Notes under the pieces: model-generated
The model's input: the letters and a program-made list of their open reading frames with translations, nothing else
The model's database searches: none
What the model was told of the DNA's origin: nothing
Translations under genes and position numbers: made by a program
From: an uncultured Pelagibacteraceae bacterium
GTDB lineage: Bacteria; Pseudomonadota; Alphaproteobacteria; Pelagibacterales; Pelagibacteraceae
DNA: 64,000 nucleotides
Direction: 5' to 3'
NCBI GenBank assembly: GCA_902604695.1
Contig: CACKZT010000004.1
Coordinates: 1-64,000, forward strand
In this document: positions 46,087 to 54,773 of the stretch, one piece after another
Layout of the letters: each line of letters begins with the position of its first letter
How positions within the stretch are numbered: the first letter of the stretch is position 1

Positions 46087-46139
46087 CCTAATTGGGAATT
46101 ACTCATACTTCCTTAACTCCCTCTCAATTCTCAATTAGG
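46087..46139 (+). ncRNA. Unexplained 14-bp stem-loop with G-free loop upstream of ccmC
   Basis: The arms CCTAATTGGGAATT (46087-46100) and AATTCTCAATTAGG (46126-46139) pair over 14 bp with a single G-U wobble. The 25-base loop between them contains no G and is pyrimidine-rich (includes CTTCC and CTCCCTC). No T run follows either arm, so it is not a standard terminator. It sits in the 190-base gap between hspQ and ccmC, 50 bases before the ccmC start. It may be a leader element or small RNA, with the C-rich loop able to pair with Shine-Dalgarno sequences. This is inferred from sequence only. Confidence 0.45.
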
Positions 46140-46189
46140 GCTTAAATATCATCTTCACTTAAAAACACTATTATTGTAAATTTAGCGAT

Positions 46190-46897
46190 ATGTTAAACCT
46201 AGTATCTCCAAGTAATATCTATTTTATATTAGAAAAAATTATAAAATTTATTAATTCCATTTTTTTTCTAATTCTTTTGATATCTTTAACTTTTGCGTTG
46301 ATTTTGTCACCACCCGATTATTTACAAGGAGACTCAGTAAGAATTATGTATGTGCATGTACCTTCGGCTTGGATAGCATTAGCTTGTTATACATCAATAG
46401 CTTTTCTTTCTATTTTAAATTTTATTTTTAAGATTAAAAATTTTTTTTTGATAAATAAGAGCATCGCTCCGATAGGATTATTATTTACTTGCCTTGCAGT
46501 AGTAACAGGTTCGATTTGGGGTCAGCCTACGTGGGGGACTTGGTGGGAATGGGACGCAAGACTTACATCTATGCTAGTTTTAATGTTTTTTTATATTGGT
46601 TATATTTTAGCTATTAAAACTATTAAAAATGAGTCTTTTGCAATAAAAATTTCATCAATTATTGCAATAGTAGGGATGATCAATATACCAATCATTAAAT
46701 ATTCAGTAGATTGGTGGAATACTTTGCATCAACCAGCGAGTATTAGATTAACCGGGTCTAGCTCAATTCATACTTCTATGCTTATGCCATTATTATTGAT
46801 GTTACTGGTATTATTATTGTATAGTGCGTTAATTTTTTTAATGAAATATAAAACAGAAATCATTAGAATGAAGAAAAAAAATATTAAAAGATTATGA
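46190..46897 (+). CDS. ccmC: Heme exporter / holo-CcmE release protein CcmC
   Basis: A 235-residue membrane protein with six helices. The tryptophan-rich periplasmic heme-handling motif WGTWWEWDARLTS (about residues 118-130) and the flanking histidines (VHVPSAWIAL; LHQPASIRL) are diagnostic. It places heme on CcmE for cytochrome c maturation. It is the first gene of a tight operon ccmC-D-E-F-G-H, overlaps ccmD by 4 bases, and is not preceded by ccmA or ccmB. No clear Shine-Dalgarno is seen. Confidence 0.96.
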   Translation: MLNLVSPSNIYFILEKIIKFINSIFFLILLISLTFALILSPPDYLQGDSVRIMYVHVPSAWIALACYTSIAFLSILNFIFKIKNFFLINKSIAPIGLLFTCLAVVTGSIWGQPTWGTWWEWDARLTSMLVLMFFYIGYILAIKTIKNESFAIKISSIIAIVGMINIPIIKYSVDWWNTLHQPASIRLTGSSSIHTSMLMPLLLMLLVLLLYSALIFLMKYKTEIIRMKKKNIKRL

Positions 46898-47127
46898 TAA
46901 CAAATTTTATATCAATGAATGGCGATGGATTGTTTGTTTGGCTATCGTTTGGCGTCACTATTTTTGCTTGTTTAGTTGTTTATATTAAGACAAAAAAAAC
47001 TCTTAATAAATATGAGAAAGAGTTTGTAGAAGAAATAGAAAAACTTTCAGTTGTTGAAAGAAAAAAAGTTTTAGAAAAGTCAAAAATAGCAACTCAAGTT
47101 TTAACCTCGCAAAGTAAATCAGCATAA
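46894..47127 (+). CDS. ccmD: Cytochrome c maturation protein CcmD
   Basis: A 77-residue single-pass protein: a short N-terminus, the helix GLFVWLSFGVTIFACLVVYI, then a charged coil KTKKTLNKYEKEFVEEIE. CcmD helps release holo-CcmE from CcmABC. The sequence is poorly conserved, so the call rests on size, topology and its place between ccmC and ccmE. ATG at the 8th codon (MNGDGLFVW) could be the real start. Confidence 0.85.
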   Translation: MITNFISMNGDGLFVWLSFGVTIFACLVVYIKTKKTLNKYEKEFVEEIEKLSVVERKKVLEKSKIATQVLTSQSKSA

Positions 47128-47138
47128 AGCATTTTTCA

Positions 47139-47564
47139 ATGCTAACAAAAAAAGTTAAAAATAGAATTTTATTTCTAACTTTGTTTATTACAATTTTAGT
47201 AGTCTTTATTTTTTATTTAGCGAAAATTTTAAATAATAATCTTCTTTTTTTCAAAACACCTTCAGACTTAATTGAAAATCAGAACATCAAAATTGGAAAG
47301 TCTATAAGATTAGGTGGAATGGTTAAAAAAAACTCTATCGTTGCTACAAGTGACGAGATAAAATTTATTATAACTGATTTTAAAAATGAGATTATTGTTA
47401 GCTATAAAGGCGCGGTGCCAAATTTATTTTTAGAGGAAAAAGGAGTTGTTGCAGAAGGTTTTTTAAAAGACAAAAAATATTTTATTGCTAATCGTGTTTT
47501 AGCAAAACATGATGAAAATTACATGCCGCCTGAACTTAAAGAAGTAATAAAAAATGCTAAGTAA
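47139..47564 (+). CDS. ccmE: Cytochrome c-type biogenesis heme chaperone CcmE
   Basis: A 141-residue periplasmic heme chaperone anchored by one N-terminal helix (about 9-30). An OB-fold follows with IRLGGMVKKNSIV and ITDFKNEIIVSYKGAVP, then the heme-attachment motif HxxxY as His124-Asp-Glu-Asn-Tyr128 in AKHDENYMPPEL. The 3' end overlaps ccmF by 11 bases. Confidence 0.96.
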   Translation: MLTKKVKNRILFLTLFITILVVFIFYLAKILNNNLLFFKTPSDLIENQNIKIGKSIRLGGMVKKNSIVATSDEIKFIITDFKNEIIVSYKGAVPNLFLEEKGVVAEGFLKDKKYFIANRVLAKHDENYMPPELKEVIKNAK

Positions 47565-49431
47565 TACTGGAAATACTCTTATATTTATTAATATAATTTT
47601 GACATTATCAATAATTTATTTTTCTTTTCAATTTTTGAATAAAGAAAAAAGAAATTTTGGAGTAAAAAAGTTTGTTGAATTGAGTCTGTATCAAACAACA
47701 CTATCTTTAATCATTTTTTTCACATTAATTCTCGGATTTGTCTTCTCAGATTTTTCAATAGAAAATGTTTATAGAAATTCTCATACTCTAAAACCATTAT
47801 TTTACAAGATCACTGGAACCTGGGGAAATCATGAAGGTAGCTTATTATTATGGATAAATGTTCTAGTATTTTTTTCTTATTTATTTTTACTCTTTAATAA
47901 AAAATCAAATCATATTTTTTTGATTTATACGCTTTTAATTCAAAATTTTTTAATTCTCGGATTCCTTTTATTTCTTTTTGTAAACTCAAATCCTTTTAGT
48001 TTAGTTGTACCTAAACCTTTAGAAGGTCTTGGTTTAAACCCAATTTTACAAGATCCAGCTTTAGCTATACATCCTCCACTACTTTATGTAGGTTTTGTTG
48101 GATCATCCATCTACTTTTCAGCGGCAGTCGCTTCGTTAATATCAGGACTAACTGGAAGCGAATTTGCAAAAAAAATAAAATTATGGGTTTTAATTTCTTG
48201 GTGTTTTCAAACTTTAGGAATTACTTTAGGTTCAATCTGGGCATATTACGAATTAGGCTGGGGAGGTTTTTGGTTTTGGGATCCCGTGGAAAATTCTTCT
48301 TTAATGCCCTGGTTTGTCATGACAGCATTGTTGCACTCTGTAATGGTTTTAGAAAAAAGGAATATGCTTTACTCCTGGGTGATTATACTTTGTCTCATGA
48401 CATTTACACTTAGCGTTACTGGAACCTTTTTAGTGCGTTCTGGAATATTAAATTCAGTACATACTTTTGCAAATGATCCCTCTCGAGGACTTTATATTTT
48501 AGTTTTTTTATCTGTAATGATATTTTTCGCAATTACTATTTTCATTAAAAAAAATAAAAAAGACCATTATATTTTTAGTGGGTATAGCAAAGAAACTTTT
48601 ATTTTAGCTAATAACTGGTTTATGGCTTTTTTCTTATTTACGATTTTAGTGGGAACAGTTTATCCAATTTTTACAGAAGTTTTAACTCAAACAAAAGTTT
48701 CAGTTGGTCCACCTTTTTATAATATCACGATAATTCCCATAGTTATACCTTTCTTACTCTTAATGGCTATAGCTCCAAATATTAGTTGGATAAAAGATCG
48801 TACAAATAATTTAAAAAAAATTTCATTCCTTATAATTTTATCAATATTAATTAATTCAATAATATTTCATTTTTTTAAAAGTATGAGTTTGATTTCAAAC
48901 CTAATAATAATTTCATCTTTATTTCTTATTTTCTATACTTTATCTGATTTTTTTAGTTCATATAAAAAGAAAATTTATCTTGTTCCTTCAAGAATTGTTT
49001 CACATTTAGGTTTTGGGTTATTAATATTTTTTATTGGCCTAAATCATAATTTCTCAATAGAAAAAGATTTTAATATTAAGGTTGGAGAAAAGAAGAGTGT
49101 TGAAAATTTTCTAATAAATTTCGAGTCTCTTAATTTGATAGAAAAAGAAAATTATAAAGCTATTGTTGGAACTTTCAGAGTTGATAATAAAAAAAATTTG
49201 AACAGTAATACTCTTAGCCCAGAAATAAGAATTTATAGTCAGCCTGAAACTTTGACTTATGAAGCATCAATTCGCACTAGATTGAGTCATGATCTATATT
49301 TAACAATGAGTAACATAAATAGAACAGAACTTTATAATATAAAATTTCAAAAAAAACCTTTTATGATGATGATCTGGTTATCTGCAATACTAATTTCCAT
49401 TGGTGGTTTTTTAAGAATTTTTAAAAAATGA
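47554..49431 (+). CDS. ccmF: Heme lyase CcmF
   Basis: A 625-residue polytopic protein that with CcmH attaches heme to apocytochrome c. The WWD-type motif WGGFWFWDPVENSS (about 228-241) and conserved histidines in GTWGNHEGSL and ALAIHPPLLYVG are present, along with LLHSVMVLEKR. About 14-15 membrane helices are expected. It is slightly shorter than the ~650 residues typical. It overlaps ccmE by 11 bases and ccmG by 4. Confidence 0.96.
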   Translation: MLSNTGNTLIFINIILTLSIIYFSFQFLNKEKRNFGVKKFVELSLYQTTLSLIIFFTLILGFVFSDFSIENVYRNSHTLKPLFYKITGTWGNHEGSLLLWINVLVFFSYLFLLFNKKSNHIFLIYTLLIQNFLILGFLLFLFVNSNPFSLVVPKPLEGLGLNPILQDPALAIHPPLLYVGFVGSSIYFSAAVASLISGLTGSEFAKKIKLWVLISWCFQTLGITLGSIWAYYELGWGGFWFWDPVENSSLMPWFVMTALLHSVMVLEKRNMLYSWVIILCLMTFTLSVTGTFLVRSGILNSVHTFANDPSRGLYILVFLSVMIFFAITIFIKKNKKDHYIFSGYSKETFILANNWFMAFFLFTILVGTVYPIFTEVLTQTKVSVGPPFYNITIIPIVIPFLLLMAIAPNISWIKDRTNNLKKISFLIILSILINSIIFHFFKSMSLISNLIIISSLFLIFYTLSDFFSSYKKKIYLVPSRIVSHLGFGLLIFFIGLNHNFSIEKDFNIKVGEKKSVENFLINFESLNLIEKENYKAIVGTFRVDNKKNLNSNTLSPEIRIYSQPETLTYEASIRTRLSHDLYLTMSNINRTELYNIKFQKKPFMMMIWLSAILISIGGFLRIFKK

Positions 49432-49952
49432 AAATAAATTTTAAAATAACATTAGTTTTAATTACAGTTTCTTTTATTCTATTTGTATTCTTTTTAAGCT
49501 TAGGTCAGAAAAGTCAATATGACACTCGTGATCTAATTGGGAAGAAAATTGATAATTTTAACTTAAAGACACTGGAAGGAGAAAAAAATATTACTGAAGT
49601 TGATCTAATGGATAATGAGTATACATTAATTAACTTTTGGGCTTCTTGGTGCAGTCCTTGTCGCGCAGAACATAAATATTTGATAAAAATCAAAAATAAT
49701 TTAGGACTTAAAATTTTAGGTGTTAATTTTAAAGATAAAAATAAAAATGCAATTGATTTTTTAAATGAATTAGGCAATCCATATAGTTATATTGTAAAAG
49801 ATAACTCTGGAAAACATTCAATTAAATTTGGTGTTTATGGTATACCAGAAAGTATTTTGATAAATAAAGATTTAATAGTTGTTAAAAAATTTATAGGTCC
49901 AATTAAAAAAGAGGATTTAGAACTTATATCAAAAATTTTAAAAAACTTATGA
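49428..49952 (+). CDS. ccmG: Thiol:disulfide interchange protein CcmG (DsbE)
   Basis: A 174-residue membrane-anchored thioredoxin-like protein. One N-terminal helix (about 8-25) precedes the redox site in FWASWCSPCRAEH (Cys75, Cys78). The DsbE-specific GVNFKDKNKNAIDFL and VYGIPESILI cis-Pro segments follow. It reduces the CXXCH cysteines of apocytochrome c. Overlaps both ccmF and ccmH by 4 bases. Confidence 0.95.
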   Translation: MKINFKITLVLITVSFILFVFFLSLGQKSQYDTRDLIGKKIDNFNLKTLEGEKNITEVDLMDNEYTLINFWASWCSPCRAEHKYLIKIKNNLGLKILGVNFKDKNKNAIDFLNELGNPYSYIVKDNSGKHSIKFGVYGIPESILINKDLIVVKKFIGPIKKEDLELISKILKNL

Positions 49953-50323
49953 GATTAATTTATACATTTTTAATTTTCTTTTCTTTTTTATTTTTTAATC
50001 TTTTTGCAAAAGATATTTCAACAAAGGAAGCTGAAATCTTCAAAAATATTCGCTGCCTAATTTGTCAAGGTCAATCAATTGCAGACTCAAACTCTGAATT
50101 TTCACAGACTTTAAAATTAGTTGTTAAAGATCAAATTAAGGAAGGTAAGTCTAAAGAAGAAATCTATGATTTTTTAATAGAAAAATATGGGGAATGGATT
50201 GTTTATAAACCTACTTTTAGTAAAAACTTCATTTTATGGCTTCTTCCTTATATTTTTTTACTTTTAGGTGGCATTGTTTTATTTTTATTAATAAAAAAGA
50301 GAGAAAATACGAAGACTAATTGA
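49949..50323 (+). CDS. ccmH: Cytochrome c-type biogenesis protein CcmH (CycL)
   Basis: A 124-residue protein with signal peptide (about 20 residues), the redox motif RCLICQGQSIADSNSE (Cys36, Cys39) and a C-terminal membrane helix (about 98-119). It is the short CcmH form without the TPR (CcmI) part, and no ccmI follows. It reduces apocytochrome c together with CcmG and interacts with CcmF. Last gene of the ccm operon. Confidence 0.95.
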   Translation: MRLIYTFLIFFSFLFFNLFAKDISTKEAEIFKNIRCLICQGQSIADSNSEFSQTLKLVVKDQIKEGKSKEEIYDFLIEKYGEWIVYKPTFSKNFILWLLPYIFLLLGGIVLFLLIKKRENTKTN

Positions 50324-50361
50324 ATATGTACATTTATCAATTAAGATAGTACTTTTAATGT

Positions 50362-50862
50362 ATGAAATTTAAATTTCTTATTATATTTTTTGCTTTAATC
50401 TTGTCGATTTCTGGAGCTTTAGCTGATTCTAAAAATGACATATCTATATACACAGGTCAGTTTGATGTAATTGATAAAGAGGGAGATGACCAAACAAGCT
50501 TGTTAGGAATCGAACATAAAAACTCTAATTTATTTAGAAATACTATACTTGGAAGATTTTCACCCATTACCGGAGGATTTATTACTGGAAAGGACTCAGT
50601 GTATTTATATACCGGAGTAGAAGCTGAATATAATTTGGGACTATTAAAAATTTCACCTAGTTTTGCGCCAGGTTATTACGAAAAAGGAAGTGGAAAAGAT
50701 TTAGGTGATGTGTTGGAGTTTAAAAGTGAAATAAAATTTGGTTTTGATGTTTTTGAAAATTCAAAATTAGGTTACAGCTATAGCCACATATCTAATAATG
50801 ATTTTGGTGAAACAAATCCAGGCACGGATAATCAATCTATAACATTTTCAAAAAAATTCTAA
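50362..50862 (+). CDS. PagL-like outer-membrane beta-barrel (lipid A 3-O-deacylase family)
   Basis: A 166-residue protein with a signal peptide (cleavage after ALA, residue 21), alternating beta strands and a C-terminal Phe typical of outer-membrane barrels. The last strands contain YSHISNNDFG and NPGTD, which resemble the PagL motif HxSN...NPGxE. That would make His142 and Ser144 catalytic, with Asp156 at the position of the usual Glu. PagL removes the 3-position acyl chain from lipid A. If the Glu-to-Asp change is tolerated it is an enzyme; otherwise it may be an inactive relative. It stands 38 bases after ccmH. Confidence 0.7.
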   Translation: MKFKFLIIFFALILSISGALADSKNDISIYTGQFDVIDKEGDDQTSLLGIEHKNSNLFRNTILGRFSPITGGFITGKDSVYLYTGVEAEYNLGLLKISPSFAPGYYEKGSGKDLGDVLEFKSEIKFGFDVFENSKLGYSYSHISNNDFGETNPGTDNQSITFSKKF

Positions 50863-50865
50863 TTC

Positions 50866-52014
50866 ATGTCCTTAAAAGATTGCTATAATGTTGGTGATTT
50901 TAGAAAATTAGCCAAAAAAAAATTACCTGCGCCAATATTTCATTATATTGACGGGGGATCGGATGATGAGTCAACTCTAAAAAGGAATACCGAGTCATTT
51001 ACCAAATGTGATTTAGTTCCTAATATTTTAGCTAGCGTTGGACAACCTGATTTATCTACAACTGTCTTAGGTCAAAAAATTGATATGCCATTATTTTTAT
51101 CACCAGTAGCAATGCAGAGACTTTTTCATTTCGAAGGTGATAAGGCTAGCGCAAGAGCGGCAGAAAAGTTTGGTACCTTTTATAGCATGTCTACGATGGC
51201 AAATTCTACTATCGAAGAAATATCAAACATTTCCGGTGGACCAAAAATGTTTCAAATATATATTCATAAAATTAAAGGGTTGACGGATAACTTAATTGAT
51301 AGATGCAAAAGCTCAGGTTTTAACGCTATGTGTCTCACTGTTGATACAGTAGTAGCAGGCAATCGCGAAAGAGATCACAGATGGGGATTTACAACGCCAC
51401 CAAAATTAACTTTAAAAAGTATTTTAGGATTTATGATGCGTCCTGAGTGGACGTTTAATTATCTTACTCATGAAAAATTTCAATTAGCTAATGTTACTAA
51501 TTTTACTAAAAAAGGAACAAGTATAGCTAAAGGGGTAATGGAATATATTAATGAACAATATGACCCTGCAATGAGTTGGAAGGATGCAGAATACTGTATC
51601 AAGAGATGGGGTGGTCCTTTTGCTATTAAAGGAGTGATGTCAGTTGAAGATGCAAAACGTGCAGTTGATATCGGTGCTTCAGCTATATTGCTTTCAAATC
51701 ACGGCGGCAGACAACTTGATGGCTCAAGATCTCCATTTGATCAACTTCCTTCTATTGTTGAAGCAGTAGGTGGAAAATTAGAGATTATATTAGACGGAGG
51801 CATTAGAAGAGGAACTCATGTATTAAAAGCCTTAGCATTAGGAGCTACCGCTTGCAGTTTTGGAAAAGGTTTTCTTTTTGCTCTTGGCGCTGGCGGACAA
51901 CAGGGTGTTGAAATGATCCTTAAAAGAATGAAAGATGAAATAACAAGAGATATGATATTACTAGGTTGTAAAAATATTAAAGAACTAAATAAAAGTAAAA
52001 TAGCATACCGGTAG
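50866..52014 (+). CDS. lldD: FMN-dependent alpha-hydroxyacid dehydrogenase (L-lactate dehydrogenase family)
   Basis: A 382-residue (beta/alpha)8 FMN enzyme that oxidises L-2-hydroxyacids such as lactate or glycolate to 2-oxoacids. The active-site block LLSNHGGRQLDGSRSP (about 275-290) has the catalytic His and the Arg, and LDGGIRRGTHVLKALALGA carries the phosphate-binding loop. Tyr in FHYIDGGSDDE and GDK-type FMN contacts are present. Membrane association is not evident. The substrate cannot be set from sequence. Next to an aminotransferase and glcDEF it suggests hydroxyacid catabolism. Confidence 0.93.
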   Translation: MSLKDCYNVGDFRKLAKKKLPAPIFHYIDGGSDDESTLKRNTESFTKCDLVPNILASVGQPDLSTTVLGQKIDMPLFLSPVAMQRLFHFEGDKASARAAEKFGTFYSMSTMANSTIEEISNISGGPKMFQIYIHKIKGLTDNLIDRCKSSGFNAMCLTVDTVVAGNRERDHRWGFTTPPKLTLKSILGFMMRPEWTFNYLTHEKFQLANVTNFTKKGTSIAKGVMEYINEQYDPAMSWKDAEYCIKRWGGPFAIKGVMSVEDAKRAVDIGASAILLSNHGGRQLDGSRSPFDQLPSIVEAVGGKLEIILDGGIRRGTHVLKALALGATACSFGKGFLFALGAGGQQGVEMILKRMKDEITRDMILLGCKNIKELNKSKIAYR

Positions 52015-52063
52015 TGCAAAAATCGTATGTTTACAAAATAAATTTTATATATATTAATAAGTT

Positions 52064-53227
52064 ATGAAGTTAGCAAAAAATTTAGATAGACTTGGAACCG
52101 AGACCGCTTTTAGTGTTTTAGCAGAAGCAAAAAAACTCGAGGCTCAAGGAAAAGAAATGATCCACTTAGGTTTGGGTCAACCTGACTTTAAAACACCTCA
52201 ACATATTATGGATGCAGCAAAAAAAGCAATTGATGATGGACACCATGGATATGTTTTAGCAAACGGTATCACAGAATGCAGGCAAGCTGTTTCTAGAAAA
52301 ATTAAAAAATTATATAAAAAAGATGTAGATCCAGAGAGAATTATGATCATGCCAGGTGGAAAACCTACGATGTATTACGCAATTCAAATGATCGGCGAAT
52401 CAGGTGCAGAAATAGTCCATCCAACACCTGGGTTTCCAATTTATGAATCAATGATCAACTATACTGGAGCTAAAGCTGTTCCATATGATTTAACGAAAGA
52501 AAAAGATCTTAAATTTGATCCAGAAAAGATTTTATCTTTGATAACTGATAAAACAAGATTAGTTATTTTAATAAATCCAAATAATCCGACAGGCAGTTTT
52601 GTTGAAAAACCTGCAATAGATTTTCTTGCAGAAGGCTTAAAGAAACATCCAAATGTCTTTATATTAAGTGATGAAATTTACAGTAGACAAATTTTTGATG
52701 GAAAAGAAATGCCAACATTTTTTAATTATCCTGATCTTCAAGATAGATTAATCGTTTTAGATGGATGGAGTAAAGCTTACTCTATGACTGGTTGGAGAAT
52801 GGGCTGGAGTGTATGGCCTGAGAAATTAATTCCCCATGTAACAAAATTAGCAATAAATAGTTTTTCTTGTGTGAATGCTCCGTCACAATTTGCTGGAATA
52901 GCTGCGCTTGATGGTCCTGATGACTCTATTCATCAAATGATGGAAAAATTTGATCAAAGAAGAAAATTAATTCATAAAGGATTAAATGATTTACCTGGTG
53001 TTACATGCAGCATGCCAGGCGGAGCCTTTTATGCTTTCCCTAATGTAAGTGGTACAGGTATGAATGGATCTGAATTTTCAAAAAAATGTATGTATGAAGC
53101 TGGTGTGGCAATTGTGCCAGGAACAGCTTTTGGTAAAACTTCAATAGATTTTGTACGTTTTAGTTTTGCTGCATCGAGGGATAACATTCAGAAAGCACTA
53201 GATAAAATAACAAAAATGCTTGGGTAG
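52064..53227 (+). CDS. Class I/II pyridoxal-phosphate aminotransferase
   Basis: A 387-residue fold-type I aminotransferase of the AspC/subgroup I-gamma kind. The PLP-lysine motif is GWSKAYSMTGWRMGW, the Asn and Asp-Tyr cofactor contacts are in NPNNPTGS and LSDEIYSR, and the C-terminal VRFSFAAS has the carboxylate-binding Arg. The substrate is unknown; given glcDEF and a hydroxypyruvate/glyoxylate reductase nearby, a glyoxylate- or 2-oxoacid-using role is a reasonable guess. It is flanked by about 50-base gaps. Confidence 0.92.
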   Translation: MKLAKNLDRLGTETAFSVLAEAKKLEAQGKEMIHLGLGQPDFKTPQHIMDAAKKAIDDGHHGYVLANGITECRQAVSRKIKKLYKKDVDPERIMIMPGGKPTMYYAIQMIGESGAEIVHPTPGFPIYESMINYTGAKAVPYDLTKEKDLKFDPEKILSLITDKTRLVILINPNNPTGSFVEKPAIDFLAEGLKKHPNVFILSDEIYSRQIFDGKEMPTFFNYPDLQDRLIVLDGWSKAYSMTGWRMGWSVWPEKLIPHVTKLAINSFSCVNAPSQFAGIAALDGPDDSIHQMMEKFDQRRKLIHKGLNDLPGVTCSMPGGAFYAFPNVSGTGMNGSEFSKKCMYEAGVAIVPGTAFGKTSIDFVRFSFAASRDNIQKALDKITKMLG

Positions 53228-53247
53228 GTCATTTAAGTATTTTGACC
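53227..53247. promoter_or_regulatory. Inverted repeat GGTCA-N11-TGACC, possible operator of glcDEF
   Basis: GGTCA (53227-53231) and TGACC (53243-53247) are a perfect 5-base inverted repeat at the end of the aminotransferase gene, 30 bases upstream of glcD. The spacing would suit a dimeric regulator. The repeat is short, so this is a weak suggestion. Confidence 0.25.
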
Positions 53248-53276
53248 AAAATCTCATAAAACTGTAAGGTTAATAT

Positions 53277-54773
53277 ATGAATAGTTTACAAATGCCAAAG
53301 GTTGAAAATAGTCTTCTCTTGAAGAAAGATAAGATTGCCGCAGATATTTCAAGAATTATAAGTCCTGAAAATGTACTTTCTCACATCGATGAAATTAAAC
53401 CGTATGAAACTGATGGATTAACTGCTTACACACAAGTGCCTTTGTTAGTAGCTCTTCCTGAAACAGTTAAAGAAGTAAGTGAGATCTTAAAATATTGTAA
53501 TGAAAATAAAATAAAAGTTGTACCAAGAGGAGCTGGAACGGGTCTATCAGGTGGAGCATTACCACTTGCTGACTGTGTGCTTTTAGCTATGGGAAAATTT
53601 AACAAAATTTTAGAAATTGATTATAAAAATAGATGTGTGGTTACTCAACCATGTGTAACTAATCTATCAATCACTAACGCGGTGCAAGGAAATGGATTTT
53701 ATTATGCACCCGATCCATCTAGTCAGATTGCTTGTTCGATAGGAGGAAATGTCGCTGAAAATTCTGGTGGAGTTCATTCTCTTAAATATGGAGCAACAAC
53801 AAATAACATTTTAGGTATCCAAGTAGTTTTAATGGATGGAACGATAACTACTTTTGGAGGCAAGGCAATGGACTCTGAAGGTTATGACTTTTTAGGATTA
53901 ATGACTGGGTCAGAGGGTCTATTAGGAGTGATAACAGAAGTGACTGTTAAAATTTTAAAATCACCTGAGGTAGTAAAAGCAGCTTTAGTTGGATTCCCAA
54001 CCATCGAAGACGCAGGAAATTGTGTGGCAGAAATAATTGCGCAGGGTTGTATACCAGCCGGTATGGAGATAATGGACAAAGCTCTAACTAAAGCAACCAA
54101 TGATTATTCCAAAGCAGGATACCCTACAGATGCAGAAGCTATGATGATAGTAGAATTTGATGGAACTGAGCATGAAGTAGAGTCGTATATAAATAAAGTT
54201 AAGGAAATTGCTGAAAAAAATAATTCCACAAGTCTCAAGATAAGTAAAAGCAATGCAGAGAGACTAAAATTTTGGGCTGGAAGAAAAGCTGCTTTCCCAG
54301 CTTGTGGTGTACTAGCACCAGATTATATGTGTATGGATGGATCAATACCCAGAGGAAAGCTTGCTGAAGTTTTAAGAGAGATTACTCGTTTATCAAAAAA
54401 ATATAATCTACCTGTAGCGAATGCCTTTCATGCAGGCGATGGAAATTTACATCCTTTAATAATGTTTGATGCAAACGATAAAGAGTCTCTAAGAAAATGT
54501 GAGGAGTTCGGTGCTGAAATTCTAAAGTATTGTGTAAAAGTTGGTGGAGCGTTAACTGGGGAGCATGGAGTTGGAATAGAAAAAAGAGAGTTAATGTGTG
54601 ATGCTTTTAACAACTTTGACATTCAACAACAATTGACTATCAAATCTGCTTTAGACCCGAATTCTTTATTAAACCCTGGAAAAGTTTATCCAATATTAAG
54701 AAAATGTGCAGAGGAAGGAAGGGTTCATGTCCATGGAGGAAAAACAAAATTTCCAGACATCCCAAGATTTTAG
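53277..54773 (+). CDS. glcD: Glycolate oxidase subunit GlcD (FAD-linked oxidase)
   Basis: A 498-residue FAD subunit of membrane-associated glycolate oxidase. The PCMH-type FAD domain shows PRGAGTGLSGGALPL (about 83-97), PDPSSQIACSIGGNVAENSGG and TGSEGLLGVITEVTV. The C-terminal FAD-linked oxidase domain has HAGDGNLHPLIMFD and GEHGVGIEKREL. It oxidises glycolate (and D-lactate in some systems) to glyoxylate. The 3' end overlaps glcE by about 47 bases. Confidence 0.95.
   Translation: MNSLQMPKVENSLLLKKDKIAADISRIISPENVLSHIDEIKPYETDGLTAYTQVPLLVALPETVKEVSEILKYCNENKIKVVPRGAGTGLSGGALPLADCVLLAMGKFNKILEIDYKNRCVVTQPCVTNLSITNAVQGNGFYYAPDPSSQIACSIGGNVAENSGGVHSLKYGATTNNILGIQVVLMDGTITTFGGKAMDSEGYDFLGLMTGSEGLLGVITEVTVKILKSPEVVKAALVGFPTIEDAGNCVAEIIAQGCIPAGMEIMDKALTKATNDYSKAGYPTDAEAMMIVEFDGTEHEVESYINKVKEIAEKNNSTSLKISKSNAERLKFWAGRKAAFPACGVLAPDYMCMDGSIPRGKLAEVLREITRLSKKYNLPVANAFHAGDGNLHPLIMFDANDKESLRKCEEFGAEILKYCVKVGGALTGEHGVGIEKRELMCDAFNNFDIQQQLTIKSALDPNSLLNPGKVYPILRKCAEEGRVHVHGGKTKFPDIPRF

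Noticed and set aside
46087-46139. The ccmC-upstream hairpin as a Rho-independent terminator of hspQ
   Set aside because: The loop is 25 bases and no T run follows the right arm; the other strand also lacks one next to the stem.
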